A stretch of DNA of 64,000 nucleotides from Sepiola atlantica. Lineage: Eukaryota; Mollusca; Cephalopoda; Sepiida; Sepiolidae. Made by a program: the position numbers and the translations under genes. The DNA is taken from positions 58,220,080 to 58,284,079 of the forward strand of contig OY744529.1 of the NCBI GenBank assembly GCA_963556195.1. Direction: 5' to 3'. Below, in pieces: positions 1-10,549 of the stretch (the stretch's first letter is position 1; every line of letters starts with the position of its first letter). The notes beneath the pieces are model-generated. The model saw nothing but the letters and a program-made list of their open reading frames with translations. It searched no databases and had not been told where the DNA came from.

Positions 1-1490
1 TTTGTTTTCTTTTCTTCTTTCTGTCAAGTCATTCAGAGTGTTCACACATGATCGCCTAAAAAAGATAGAATTTTTTTTTGGGGGGGGGGGGTAGCAGAGG
101 ATGTTAATAATCTACAATCATATCAAATTACGAATCTATATTTTTTCAGCGTAATTTTGACAAATCACAGTGCTACTAAACTTTTGTTTTCATGTGTCAA
201 TGAGAATAGTTAAAAATGTCTTTGTAAACATTAAACATTTAAGTTTGTATTAAACTTAACTAATTAAAAAAAATGTATTTATTTATTTTTTACGGAAATG
301 TAAAAACTGAAAAAAGAGTGAGAGAGAAAGGGGCAGAGAGATAGATCGAGCAAGACAGCCACACTTCCCCCTCCCCCTTTCTCTTCTGGCTTATGCTTCA
401 CTCGTAGTGAGACACGATCTTCATTTTAGTTATTTTACCGATTTATTTATCAAATAACTTTAATTAATTACTGTTAATATAGACGAAACTATTGTATATA
501 GATAGCAAAAATAAGCCAATGCATTGTTAATCAATAATACAAAACATAAATTAATTATGAACGGTTTAAAAAATAGTTATGCTAATTAGGCAATCAAAAG
601 GTTCTCTCTTAATCGTTTATCTGCACTATATATACAGAATATAAAGCCTTTATGTTGTATTATTGATTTAAGTAACAGCAACCAATTTTGGTTATAATAT
701 AGGAGTGATTAATGAAAAAAACTTTCGCATTTATTCATTTAGAAGAAAATAATGAAGAATTCACAAATCTAATAGCATGCGAGATGAAGTTACTTTTCCT
801 TCCTTGGAATATGTCATATCATGGCCTTCGTTCAGTCCCAAGAGACAATGGATACCCCCCCCCCCTTAAGGGTGACTGCGCATGTAATGGTGAAGCAAGA
901 GTTTCACAATCTCCAACCACAGCTCTCCTGAGTCAGCACTGCCTGATTCCAGTGGTAAGGAAAAGTCCATGACTGAAGACATGGAGAGCACATACAGCAT
1001 CTGGTATTCCAAAATGGTCACCCATTTTAGTTGTGACCAGGCTCTATGCCGCTTAACTTTGGGAATCTGTGTTTCAACGTGATTATGTCGTAATATGTCA
1101 CATCATTACAATTATTAGAAGCAATGGACGTTTTTGAGAATTACATCAATATTTAAAAATTAAACAAGATCCGTATGAGGAGGATGGGACTATATTGTTG
1201 TCACCACCACCAGGGGTATTAGAAACTTTTACAAGTACCTTCTGACATTTATTTTTATTCCAGGCTTGATTAAGTCTAATCTATTTAGAAACGGGTCTAA
1301 AATGGAGACTTTGAAAGAAAATCCTAACGTAAATTAAGAATTTAAATATTTATTTAAGCAGCATAGTTATTTTTTATTTTACTTTATATAATTTTTTTTT
1401 TGTGTGTAATTAAAAGTAATCAATATTTGCATAGGGGGGGGGGGTTATATTGCACTTATAACTTGTAATGTAACATCTTTATTCATCATT
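1..1490. other. Non-coding, AT-rich stretch
   Basis: No exon or RNA gene is supported here. It would lie in the LRP1-like intron after the exon at 2825-2986. Visible features are G runs near 80-91 and 1434-1444, a C run near 856-866, and a less AT-rich patch at about 780-1090 that looks like the worn remnant of a dispersed repeat. I could not classify it. Confidence 0.6.
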
Positions 1491-1775
1491 ATGCGGTATG
1501 TTATGTACTAAGCTGTTTTTACTTTTTTGTTGATGCGATTGTTTGCATGGATAACATATGGCTCTTTAGTCAAGTAGTCTAAGATGACGCCCATGTTAGG
1601 TGGTCCTTCTTCTAAGGCACACGTTTGAATCCTGTACGAGTCTCATTTTTCACTTTGTGGTATTCTTTGCTTATTTCTAGCGCCATAGACTAGATAATCG
1701 CTTGTTTAAATGTTATCCATGCAAACAATAACATCAACAACAAAAAAAGTAGCTTAATACACAACATACTGCATA
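1491..1775. mobile_element. Foldback element with a tRNA-like interior
   Basis: The ends form an inverted repeat: about 66 bp at 1491-1556 pairs with 1711-1775, with a few mismatches and small gaps. The interior at about 1560-1645 resembles a tRNA with a long variable region. It has a B-box-like GTTTGAATCCT near 1624, a T-arm of five pairs with one mismatch, and a partly pairing acceptor stem (GGCTCTT with ACGAGTC). It is too degenerate for a functional tRNA gene. I infer a short non-autonomous element that carries a tRNA-derived core between palindromic arms. No clear target-site duplication was found. Confidence 0.6.
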
Positions 1776-1779
1776 CTGT

Positions 1780-2760
1780 TAGAAATAAATTCCCAACATT
1801 AAAAAATATTAATCACTATTTAACTACAGGTTAAAAGTAATCTTATGGAGAATACCATTAGAAAGATGGTTTAAGCAAATAGAAAGTAATCCTTAATCTG
1901 TATTTCAAAGAAAAACAGAAGTATTTAACACAAACAGTAAACTTTGAAACAAACTTTTTTAAAACATGCAATAATAAAATGATGTTTTTAAATAAGATAA
2001 ATAATTAAATAAAATAGCTAAGTATGTTTAGTTACAAATCTCTTATTAGGAATATTATCACACATTTGTCATCCAAATTATGTAAAGATTTGTGTTTCGA
2101 ATAAACAAACAATTTGAACATCTATATAATAAAAGTGAATGTATATGTATCTGGTCCAATTTGCGGTATGAAGAAGAGAAGGTGTGAGGAGAGGAATGAA
2201 TAGGTGAAAAAAGGTAGTAGGCACAGTAGCAGTAGCTGTTACTGCTTCTTTCAAAGTTTGATACCGGTCAGCAATTCAGAATTCCGTTTTTAAGCTGCTG
2301 CTGCTGCTTCTGATTCAAATACTCAATATTACCTCATTAATATTTTTTTCAATGCTTGATTGATTTGTCCATAAAATGAAATATTTCACTGTCATTTTTG
2401 ACAAAATGTGTGGTACATTAATGTTTAACCAATCTATCTTCTGTTTATCTCATTTAAAGTTACGTATGTGTGTGTGTGTGTGTGTGAGAGAGAGAGGGGG
2501 GGAGGGGGCTTAAGTTTGAAATAGCCATAGCATTTTTTAACAAATTAATAGTTTATTTACTCGTTAAAAGTTGAACTAAGATTTTGTTTCAAAAAATAAT
2601 TCTTTTCAATGCTCGAAAAATGTAACATTTCTTTAATAGTGTGTATTTGTGAGAGGATAAGAGAGAAAGAGAGAGATTAAATTTGAGGTAGCAATAGCAG
2701 TAGTTATATTTTTTTTTTTACCGATTAGTTTCGTTTTATTGATTTCAAGTAGTGAATAGG
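1780..2760. other. Non-coding intron sequence with simple repeats
   Basis: No coding signal is seen. There is a (GT)n/(GA)n tract near 2467-2506. A segment starting near 2121 (TCTATATAATAAAAGTG) resembles the 5' end of Helitron-like elements, but no matching 3' end lies close by. Confidence 0.5.
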
Positions 2761-2824
2761 ATTTAAATCGCGAAATGATGATATTGATCAGGCGAAGCTA
2801 GATAATTAAAAAAAAAAAGACTAC

Positions 2825-2986
2825 CAACCCAACAGTAAGAAGCATTTCTGTGATTAAAATCCATGGCTTCGATTTGATAACCAGTTGGAAAGAAAGAGGA
2901 ATTGGTAATTTCGTGTCCATTCATCATCGCATGTTGAACATTTACAGAACTGGTAAATAAAAGAGTTGGTTTCTCTGAAGGTGGAA
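2825..2986 (-). CDS. LRP1: LRP1-like exon: start of the first beta-propeller
   Basis: This 162-bp exon (phase 1-1) continues from EGF2 into the first propeller. It reads VPPSEKPTLLFTSS at its start and EAMDFNHRNASYCWVG at its end. Vertebrate LRP1 has a closely comparable segment at this place (PPVLLIANS ... TAMDFSYANETVCWV), so the match is positional as well as sequence-based. NAS near the end is a possible N-glycosylation site. The acceptor AG is at 2987-2988 after a T-rich tract. The donor is GTAGTC at 2823-2824, chosen because it keeps the phase-1 pattern and cuts at the conserved CWV. The YWTD repeats themselves would come from later exons, and no minus-strand reading frame between 1 and 2760 supports one, so the gene continues beyond the left edge. 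Confidence 0.87.
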
Positions 2987-3281
2987 CTGAAAACAAGAAA
3001 AATATAAAACACTGTTGTAGTTTGCTTGAAGCATTGTGTGTAGTGTGTAAGAAGTTGCTATTTGAAAGCCATGACAATTCGATATTCGGTTTAAGACACT
3101 GTTTGATAAAAATCATATATGGCAAAGGTAAATAAAACGACACAATTGAAGAATTCAATAATTATAAATTAAAAATTGTATTGAATCAAAGATGACATTG
3201 TGTCATTTTTTTAATTAATTTTCTTTTTAATTATCATAACTAAAATGAAAATGGTATGATTGAAAAAGTATTACAACTTAC

Positions 3282-3407
3282 CATTAATCGCCTCACAGTT
3301 TTTTTTACCTATCAATTTGTAACCTTCATTACAGCTGCATTCATAGTTGGCGTGAGTGTTGTTGCACTTCTGATCACAAAAACCATCATAATTGCATTCA
3401 TCCATGT
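3282..3407 (-). CDS. LRP1: LRP1-like exon: calcium-binding EGF-like domain 2
   Basis: This exon encodes a calcium-binding EGF domain. It opens DMDEC, the N-terminal calcium signature, and has six cysteines. The segment [12 protein letters not shown] fits the Asp/Asn beta-hydroxylation consensus CxN(4x)YxCxC. The exon is 126 bp, phase 1-1. The acceptor AG lies at 3408-3409 after a pyrimidine-rich tract, and the donor is GTAAGT (GT at 3280-3281), a perfect consensus. In LRP1 this domain follows EGF1 directly and precedes the first YWTD beta-propeller, which is the layout here. The intron before it is about 1.4 kb and the one after it only 295 bp. Confidence 0.92.
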
Positions 3408-3606
3408 CTAGAAACAAGAAGAAAAAAAAACTTAGAATAAAAACTCAGTGTACACAGATCAAAAGTGATCATTTATTCATTGAGAAAGGATGTGCGAGGA
3501 GAGGATGTTTCCAGTCAAACAGGATTATACAATCTAGCTAAGAAATATTTTTTAATCTAATCCTTTTTTAAATTCATGCGCAAACAAAATAATATGTATT
3601 ATTTGG

Positions 3607-3845
3607 ATGATTCGGATTTACTGTTTTTATCTCAACGTTTCGACCAATGTAACCTCCGACCTTTTTCAGGTATGTCTTGTTGACCTCAAGAATCTTCATG
3701 TCGTACTTGTGGTAGCTTGCTCTCGATCAGTCACCCATGATTCCCGAGTTCGACAAGACGCACCTGAATATGGTTGAAGGTTACATTAGCTGAAACGTTG
3801 TGAGTAAAACATCCAAAATCAAATAATACAAATCATCAATCCTCA
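3607..3845. mobile_element. Foldback repeat copy 1, short interior
   Basis: The left part contains AACGTTTCGACCAATGTAAC followed by CTCCGACCTTTTTCAGG. The right part contains the reverse complement, ending GAAGGTTACATTAGCTGAAACG. The arms share the family sequence seen at 14107, 16776 and 33123, and the tail CAATCCTCATCTCAAAAATT matches the end of the 16776 copy. The interior is short and keeps only a trace of the longer copy (GTAGCTTGCTCTCG). It lies in the LRP1-like intron between EGF1 and EGF2. Confidence 0.65.
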
Positions 3846-3983
3846 TCTCAAAAATTCCGAAACAACAACAAAGAAAATAGCTCTAAAAGAAAACACTACC
3901 TTATCTATCTACATAAAGTTGTAGTTTGTTTTTGTTTCTTCACAAACTCCTCTTAGGGTTTTTGGAGATAGACCCTTATATAG

Positions 3984-4275
3984 GGAGGGCCTGTGGACGA
4001 GTGGTTATAGCACTTGTCTTTGGGCTGGACGACCCGGGTTCGATCCCACTCACGGCATGCAAATTTTCGCGTCTGAAAACTCCCTCTGTCCACCCAGCAG
4101 TAAATGGGTACTTGAACAAAATCTCAGGGAAGGTTCAAGGCAGCGGAAGGAGAGAGATGGGCTCCGCCTTCCATATGCTGTGCCCTAGACACGGTGATTC
4201 TTAACAAATCACTGCCATGGGCAGTGTGCAATGTCGGCAACGACACTCGTGCGCGTCCAGGCTATGCGACCTTTA
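3984..4275 (+). mobile_element. tRNA-derived SINE, nearly complete
   Basis: The 5' part carries RNA polymerase III promoter boxes: A-box-like TGGACGAGTGG near 3993 and B-box GGTTCGATCCC near 4038. They are followed by a GC-richer body ending GTCCAGGCTATGCGACC. The body from 4090 to the end recurs almost identically at 15174-15368, so this is a multi-copy family. This copy lacks 9 bp (CCGCTACGG) near 4215 that the other has. It lies in the LRP1-like intron between EGF1 and EGF2. No clear target-site duplication was seen. Confidence 0.8.
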
Positions 4276-4289
4276 CCAACCATATCCAT

Positions 4290-4763
4290 ATTCTGAAACT
4301 ACATTAACCAGGGTACTTGGATAAGTATATTTGATTTTGATAAAAGTGGGTATAACATTATTGTGCGGTCTACTTTGTGCTGGAAATCAATAAAATATGA
4401 CTTTTTACTTTATTTTATTTATTACTTAAAAATTATAAAAATTAAAAAATAAGAATAAAAATAGGAAATTCAGGGCTTGGAGCAAGAATGCACAGAGGTC
4501 CTCAGTGATTCTTAGGAAACCCCACGTATGGCCTGAGGTTAAAGACTATAAATTTACCAAGATGTATTTCAATTAATGTCACTTTACTTACATTCCGCCC
4601 ACCAAATCAATGCTGAAATCATCATTTATCCCCACTCTAAAAATTGAATAATGATGTAAAGAATAAGAATAAAAAAAAGTAATATGGTGTTTTAAGTTGG
4701 GCGAAAAAAAAAGTGTGTAGGGTTTTTCATTGAACCGTGGGCATAGCCGGGTTGCTCTGCTAG
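4290..4763 (+). mobile_element. Helitron-like non-autonomous element, 3' part
   Basis: The 3' end reads GGGCATAGCCGGG then TTGCTCTGCTAG and is followed by T. This is the form seen at other ends in the window: a short hairpin-like GC segment, then CTAG, then T. The body (TTTTTACTTTATTTTATTTA near 4400) resembles segments at 37640 and 46130. The 5' boundary is not seen. The element ends only 30 bp from the EGF1 exon donor. Confidence 0.5.
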
Positions 4764-4793
4764 TTTACAATAAAACTGGAAATAATGATTTAC

Positions 4794-4913
4794 CTTCACA
4801 TTCCGTTTCCTTGTCTGCTTTAGGTTTCATACCATCGGGGCAATAGCAAGTTGGACCCCGAATAGTTTCTTGACAGCCCATCTGACATCTTTTGAATCGA
4901 CAGCCACCGTTGA
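4794..4913 (-). CDS. LRP1: LRP1-like exon: EGF-like domain 1
   Basis: This exon encodes an EGF-like domain of about 40 residues with six cysteines (GGC, KRC, MGC, PTC, YC, EC). The segment GPTCYCPDG is the conserved second half of the fold, and vertebrate LRP1 EGF1 has the closely similar GPTCYC. The exon is 120 bp, phase 1-1. The G left over from the previous exon joins TC to give Val before NGGC. The acceptor is a T-rich run ending in AG (4914-4915). The donor is GTAAAT (GT at 4792-4793). No calcium-binding DxDE signature precedes the first cysteine, as expected for the first EGF of LRP1. A Helitron-like end lies about 30 bp past the donor in the following intron. Confidence 0.9.
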
Positions 4914-5336
4914 CTAAAAAAAAACAAATCATGAACATTTTATAAAGCAAGTGATTCAAGACTTTAAAAAAATTATACACTTTAATTAATTATTGGTAAA
5001 CTAATTTTTTTTAAAGTTTGTATGTTTTATTTGTAGAAATAATTTATTATATTTAAACAAGCTGTGCTGTTGACCAGTAATGTTCGTTTCTTTATTTACC
5101 ATTTTTCCCCCAAAATATTAAGATTTTGTTTTTAAATAAAATTTTTAAAGTTAAATTTAATTAGCACAGTATCGCTTGGATATTAAATTATTAATTGAAC
5201 TAAATAGTTAGAAAACTATAATTATTTATTAATATCATTTCCTGAAAAAATCAAACAAAATATCAAAACCTGCAATTGAAAACGGAACCTTTAGATCTTC
5301 AGTCTGAAACTTTCCCATCTAACCTATTTCACCGTG

Positions 5337-5337
<1 letters not shown>

Positions 5338-5388
<51 letters not shown>
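5338..5388. repeat. (TA)n microsatellite
   Basis: About 25 uninterrupted TA units, able to extrude as a cruciform. Confidence 0.98.
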
Positions 5389-5391
<3 letters not shown>

Positions 5392-6714
5392 CAGCGCAAT
5401 TCATTGCTATTAGTGTAACCGTCTCTCCCTCTATCACTCCCTCTCTCCTCTAAAAAAAGAAACCTACAGTAAACAAAAAAGATGAATTTTTTTGGAAGTA
5501 ACGTCTATATTACAACCTGCATATTAATAAAATTATTATATTTATTAAAAATTAATAATAAAAATGTATGAATTTTTTAAAACTCTTTTGACATTGATAC
5601 CATTTTAGGCGGCTTGACACTAGCACGTGTAAAGCCTTTCTTTTCCAAAATGAAATATCCATCAGATTAAATATGGAAATCCGTAAAATTGATTGGAATA
5701 AAAAATTTTAAGAACATAGTCAAAAGGGGATTAGAGGTTTATATCGAAACAAATTTAATTATCTTCTTTGTAGGAAAAAAGCCATCGATGACAAAAATTG
5801 CTAAACAGACTGGCTGTACTTAATACATTAGATATTTCTCTATTTCGTAAACAAGTCTGCCATTTTAATCTTTTATAAAAAAAAGAATGGATTACTTCAT
5901 GACCTTTCAAAAATTTTAAAGGAATTTGAGAGCATTTAAACTGCCGAATAGAAAATAATTTCTGGCTTTTAAATTGTTAGCAAATCCTCATACATTAAAG
6001 ATTGAAAGCTTTGGAAGCTATTTGTAATATTTATCAATTAATAATCGAATAATTTAACGATGCCATAATAATTAAATTTAACTGTTAAATTCCTATTTAC
6101 AAAAATAATAATTTGTTTTAAATAAAAGAAAAAATGAAATATATGAAAGTAAAAAGGTCTTCTCCTGTACAATAATGGGCATGTACACCTAGTTAATTAT
6201 AAGAAAACTGCAGAAGAAGATTAGTAACACTATTTTTTATAGCACTTTTGATCAACAATTTAATCAATATAGTTATTTACAGTTTCTTCAATTCTGAAAC
6301 AGAATTTGTAAACAAAACTCCTAAAACTGTGAAGCTCAATTCATTGGCAAAATAATGTATCTTGTTCTAATAATTTGAAGCAGAATACTTTATGACCAAA
6401 GGAACAAAAGAGATCATGTAACATACAAAGTTGCAAACAAATAGCGTCGGCACCCTGGATTTGTTAATTCCTATTAATAGTTATAATAAAAAAGAATGGA
6501 TTTAATATTAAATTCTTCTCAGTATTCAGAAGTTAAGAATGTAAGAATATAAAGTAATATTGGTGACATAGTTTTGCTTAACGACATGCACACACAATAT
6601 TTTTATTACATTGTCCTTATTTAGATGAATATTCTTTTTATTATGTACAGATTTATAAATGTTCAGCAGTTACTAAAAGTGAGACAAGGTAAAAGAGAAA
6701 AATTCGACTTTACT

Positions 6715-6717
<3 letters not shown>

Positions 6718-6759
<42 letters not shown>

Positions 6760-6828
6760 AGAGAGAGAGTCAAATTAATCTCTATCTCTCTCTCTCTTCT
6801 TCTTTCTTGCAAGCCGGTCACCCCTCTC
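6718..6828. repeat. (GA)n followed by (CT)n, self-complementary
   Basis: A GA-rich tract (6718-6770) is followed after a short spacer by a CT-rich tract (6780-6828), so the two can pair as a hairpin. The long frame read through it is a by-product of the simple repeat. Confidence 0.9.
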
Positions 6829-7764
6829 TCTATGCGTCACTTCATCAGCACAATTCTCTTTTTTGCGCCTATTGCTGTCTTTTGTCAACACACTAACAAG
6901 CAAGGCAGTGGATTGTTTTTTTTGTTTTTTGAATGTTGTTGGTTTTCCAACTTTGTTTACATTTCTTTGCTCACTAGCTCGAGATCACTGTACATAAAAA
7001 AGTACATAAACACTGATATATCTATTCATCTTAATGTCTTTTTTCATGTTAAGTCTATGATGAATGAACTCACTTTTTATTTCAACTTCAGAGTCTGACC
7101 AATGAGATTGACATATTTGATTTACTCTGTAAACTGGAAATTTTATTTGTTATTTAATCTAATAGAAAGGAATATTACATTAAGTAAAAAGTATTTTATT
7201 TACTCCATGAACTAGCAATGAATATTGAAAATGAAATGTTCATTTTTATTAATAAAAATTGAAATAAAAAGTTTCAATTCATATAATTCTTTATTGTTCT
7301 ATTGAATCTTATTTTCTATTTGAACTCTCCTCATTATTTTACTGGCCAATCAGAATGAATGAACAATTTATTTCACCCTTCTGGTCTGACATTACATCCA
7401 TCTGAAGATGAATTAAGAGCATTAATATATAAGCGTGATTGGAATTATCATTTAACAGCTACAATAAATCGTAAGCATTAACAATTTAAATCAACATAAC
7501 TGAGGATTAAATGCACCAAACTATGTATTTGTTACCAAATTAAATAATCATCTAGTTTGTTTTTTTAACTATAATTAATTCTTTTACTTGTGGATATATT
7601 ATTTGTTTGGAATCTGATTACAATTTTTTTAAACAAATTTACTGTGATTATTTTTTTAAATGACGCTAAATAGAAATGATCTTGTTCTAATCAGCTGATG
7701 AACCTTGATCCTTCATAAGACAAATATATTTATGTAGTAAAAGTGCATTGTTTGTAAATGCTTC

Positions 7765-7767
<3 letters not shown>

Positions 7768-7796
<29 letters not shown>
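7768..7796. repeat. (AAT)n microsatellite
   Basis: About nine AAT units, just beyond the 3' end of the RTE LINE remnant. Confidence 0.95.
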
Positions 7797-7797
<1 letters not shown>

Positions 7798-7861
7798 TTT
7801 CTTTATGAAATTCCTTCTTTTTTTAAATCATCATCATCGGGGTCTTTTTTATGTTTTTTTA

Positions 7862-9181
7862 TTTCACTCCTGGTGGAGGAAGCTCTCCCTGGTTTCTTTC
7901 CACATTGTTTTATCCCTGGCTAGGCATGGCCAAGTAGGACCTAGTTGACTATCGAGGTCGTCTCTCCACCGGGCTTTTGGCCTTCCTCTAGGTCTTTTCC
8001 ATTGCGTCGGGGTCCATTCTGTTGCTCTATATGTCCACCTGTTGTCTGTACATCTTGAAAGGTGACCTGCCCATCTATGTTCTGCCATTCGTATAGTAGT
8101 GTGATGATGTCATTTACTCCAGTTTGCTGTTTGATCCAGGTGTTTCTTTTTCTATCATGTAAACTGATTCTAAGCATTGTATTGTGCTACCCTTAGCTTT
8201 TCTATTGCTGCATTATAAAGTGCCCATGTGTTGCTACCATATGTCATAACAGGCATGGTATATTCATTGAACACTTTTTGTTTAATGTTCATCATGGACT
8301 TTCTACTTTTCATGATGTTGTCTATTTTGGAAAAGGGTGTCCATCCAAACGCAATTTGCTGTTTGATTTCAGGCATGATATCAACGTCACTTCTCACCAT
8401 CTTTCTTAGGTAGATGTAGTTGTCAACTTCCTCGACATTTTCACCTTTCACTATGACTAGGGTTTTTGTGGCATATTTGTTAAACATGACCTTGGTTGTT
8501 CCAGTGTGCATTTTAAGACCAACTATATGGCTAGGATTGTGAATGTCGTTAAGAATCCTTTCTAATTCTTGAGGTGTGTGACTTGTGACAATGATATCGT
8601 TGGCAAATAAGACTGTACTTTGGACTTTAGTATTGGATGGGATAGCATAGCCACCCTCTCTCTGTTTGTAAAGGGTTGATCTTGGGGTCTCCTGGTTTTG
8701 TAGAGCATGGTGTAAAACTGTTCACATCTTGTTATTAACCGGTTTAAGTCAGTTGTGAAGGTGCCATCGTCTTCCTTCAATGCGATGATGTTGTTTTTCC
8801 AGAGACATTGTTTCTTCTTAGTAGCTTTAAGACCTTTGTTCTCTCTCAAAGCTTTTAGCTGTTCCTCCTCATTGTAAGCCCTTATTTCTTCATTCATTCG
8901 GCGACGTAGGTTCTTGTATACTTTGGAACATTCATTTTTTGAATATTCGTACCTCCTCTTTTCATCTGTCTCCTTTTCTTTTATAGTAGTTTGATATTCA
9001 CTGAAAGCTTGTCCTGTCTTTGTGGCTTGCCTCTTCCAGCGGTGTCCAGTGCCGTTTCTAAGATAGTGGAAGTGATAAAATCGCATGTTATGTCAAAATC
9101 TCTTCCTGGTAGTGTTGCTTTCAGTGCTTTGAACATGTTAGCTAGTTCAAGTTGAAATTCTTGTGCGTTGGCAGATAGCAA
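7862..9181 (-). mobile_element. RTE-like LINE remnant, internally deleted
   Basis: Minus-strand frames give the C-terminal part of an endonuclease/reverse-transcriptase polyprotein. In order these are a linker region (about 9086-8640), then the end of the polymerase with the catalytic motif read as VLFANDI where active copies have FADD, then TKVMFNKYATKTLVIVKGE, then KLRVAQ, and finally the tail GHLSRCTDNRW ... WKRPRGRPKARWRDDL near 7960. Most of the polymerase palm is missing at a junction near 8640. At least one frameshift lies near 8090-8170. The element is truncated at its 5' end and not functional. It sits in the LRP1-like intron in the same sense as the gene. Confidence 0.85.
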
Positions 9182-9194
9182 ATTGTATACATTT

Positions 9195-9600
9195 CCTAAT
9201 CAAAACATTCATCATCATCATCATCATCATCAACCGGTTTATTTGTTGAATCAGGCCACAATTAATCCTCTGATGAGGGTGGGGCCTGATTGTCTAGTCT
9301 CTAAATCTAAGTCTTCCTCTCCAGTCTTTGGCAAGGCTTGATGGAATCCATAGGCCCTGAAGATCCACGCATCCTGGGATCTACGAAGCCCAAGACATTA
9401 CCAGCAGCATTAGTGCTACTGGCACTGCCTTTCTTTTTTCCTGCTGTATTTCGACTAGACATTGTATTTAAGGCAATTTTACGGCTGGGTGCCTATCCTT
9501 TACCAACTTGAACACTTTTGGCAGTCCAAGACCTCCACCGTTCCCATCTAACTAGGGCTGATGTCGTTTCCACTTAAGCATGTACGAATGTCATACATTA
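9195..9600. repeat. Unclassified dispersed repeat with (CAT)n
   Basis: A (CAT)n tract at 9211-9232 is followed by about 370 bp of less AT-rich sequence containing ACGGCTGGGTGCC near 9482. That motif resembles ends of cephalopod LINE or SINE families. No coding frame is evident. The classification is uncertain. Confidence 0.4.
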
Positions 9601-9864
9601 CCAGTGAGTTGCTTATCAAGATGTTGTTGGTGAAGTATAAAACAAGAATTCCACTTGTATGAACAAAATAGTGACACATAAGTGAAGTAGACGTGCCCGA
9701 AATGTCGTTAAATTTTTTTTTTTTTTTTTTTTACCTGGCGAAAGAAGGAAAACAACGCTTCTGTTGAATTAATCAAAATAAAGAATCCTTTTGAAATATA
9801 CTCGTGCGATGGTCGCAAGTAAAAAAAAAAAACAAACGTCCTTCTCTGTTGATCGGGTGTTTTT

Positions 9865-10245
9865 AAATGAGAAATATGAAAACGTTTCGATGTTTCACAA
9901 ATGGACGAGTGATGACGAAGAAGGAAAATAGATCCGTAAGAACAAGTTGAAGAACGTCAGACACGGGTGTTTCTTGTGTTGTTTCAGCAATTGAAATTTA
10001 AAAATAAAAATCGTTGGAAACGGTTATTAGAAATGAGGAATATGAAAACGTTTCGATGTTTCACAAATGGACGAGTGATGACGACAAAGGAAAATAGATC
10101 CATAAGAACAAGTTGAAGAACGTCAGACACGGGTGTTTCTCGTGTTGTTTCAGCAATTGAAATTTTAAAATAAAAATCGTTGGAAACGGTTATTAGAAAT
10201 GAGGAATATGAAAACGTTTCGATGTTTCACAAATGGACGAGTGAT
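9865..10245. repeat. 166-bp tandem repeat, about 2.3 copies
   Basis: AACGTTTCGATG recurs at 9881, 10047 and 10213, exactly 166 bp apart, within units that are nearly identical. The third copy breaks off at 10245, about 33 bp before the donor site of the class A repeat 2 exon. No coding capacity is apparent. Confidence 0.95.
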
Positions 10246-10279
10246 TCATAGTTCACAATGTATAAATAAAGTTTCCTAC

Positions 10280-10417
10280 CACAATGTTGGCCTTCGTCAG
10301 CTCTGTCTGCAACACAGTCAGTAACACCATCACAAACCTTCTTCATGGGGATGCAGTGCATGGTTCCTGGACATAAATAATGGTTCGGCAAACAACTAAA
10401 GCCTTTTACATCTCGAC
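10280..10417 (-). CDS. LRP1: LRP1-like exon: LDL-receptor class A repeat 2
   Basis: This exon encodes the second class A repeat. The first codon joins T from the previous exon to GT here, giving the last Cys of repeat 1 and then RDVKGFSC. Six cysteines follow with class A spacing (FSC, YLC, MHC, KVC, TDC, QHC), with core [14 protein letters not shown] and then [10 protein letters not shown]. The acceptor AG is at 10418-10419 after a pyrimidine-rich tract. The donor is GTAGGA, with GT at 10278-10279. The exon is 138 bp, phase 1-1. Vertebrate LRP1 has the same layout of exactly two class A repeats before the first EGF domains, which argues against LRP2-like receptors, whose first class A cluster is longer. 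A 166-bp tandem repeat ends about 33 bp beyond the donor. The intron before this exon is about 28.3 kb. Confidence 0.92.
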
Positions 10418-10549
10418 CTGAAGAAAAGAAAAATACACAAATTAAAACATCACAACAATAGAAAGAAACAAAGAGAAATTTGGAATAGACACCCACCCCC
10501 ACCCCCTCCCCACCAAACTTAAGGTTAATTGAAGTCATGCGAATACAAA

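Larger units (their letters stand above)
4990..7740. other. Intron sequence, AT-rich, no gene seen
   Basis: This belongs to the intron between class A repeat 2 and EGF1. Apart from the (TA)n and GA/CT tracts listed separately, no coding or RNA-gene signal was recognised. The longest frames are low-complexity and lack family features. Confidence 0.6.

Noticed and set aside
712..972. An 86-codon plus-strand frame
   Set aside because: No recognised domain. It crosses a C run and a worn repeat, and lies in the receptor intron.
1560..1645. A functional tRNA gene
   Set aside because: The acceptor and T stems have mismatches and no clear anticodon arm was found; it sits between inverted arms.
3926..4204. 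A 92-codon plus-strand frame
   Set aside because: It is read through the tRNA-derived SINE.
6625..7098. A 157-codon plus-strand frame
   Set aside because: It is driven by (GA)n and (CT)n runs that give Glu-Arg and Ser-Leu repeats.
9865..10245. A CRISPR array
   Set aside because: The units are contiguous 166-bp repeats without spacers, and the DNA is animal.
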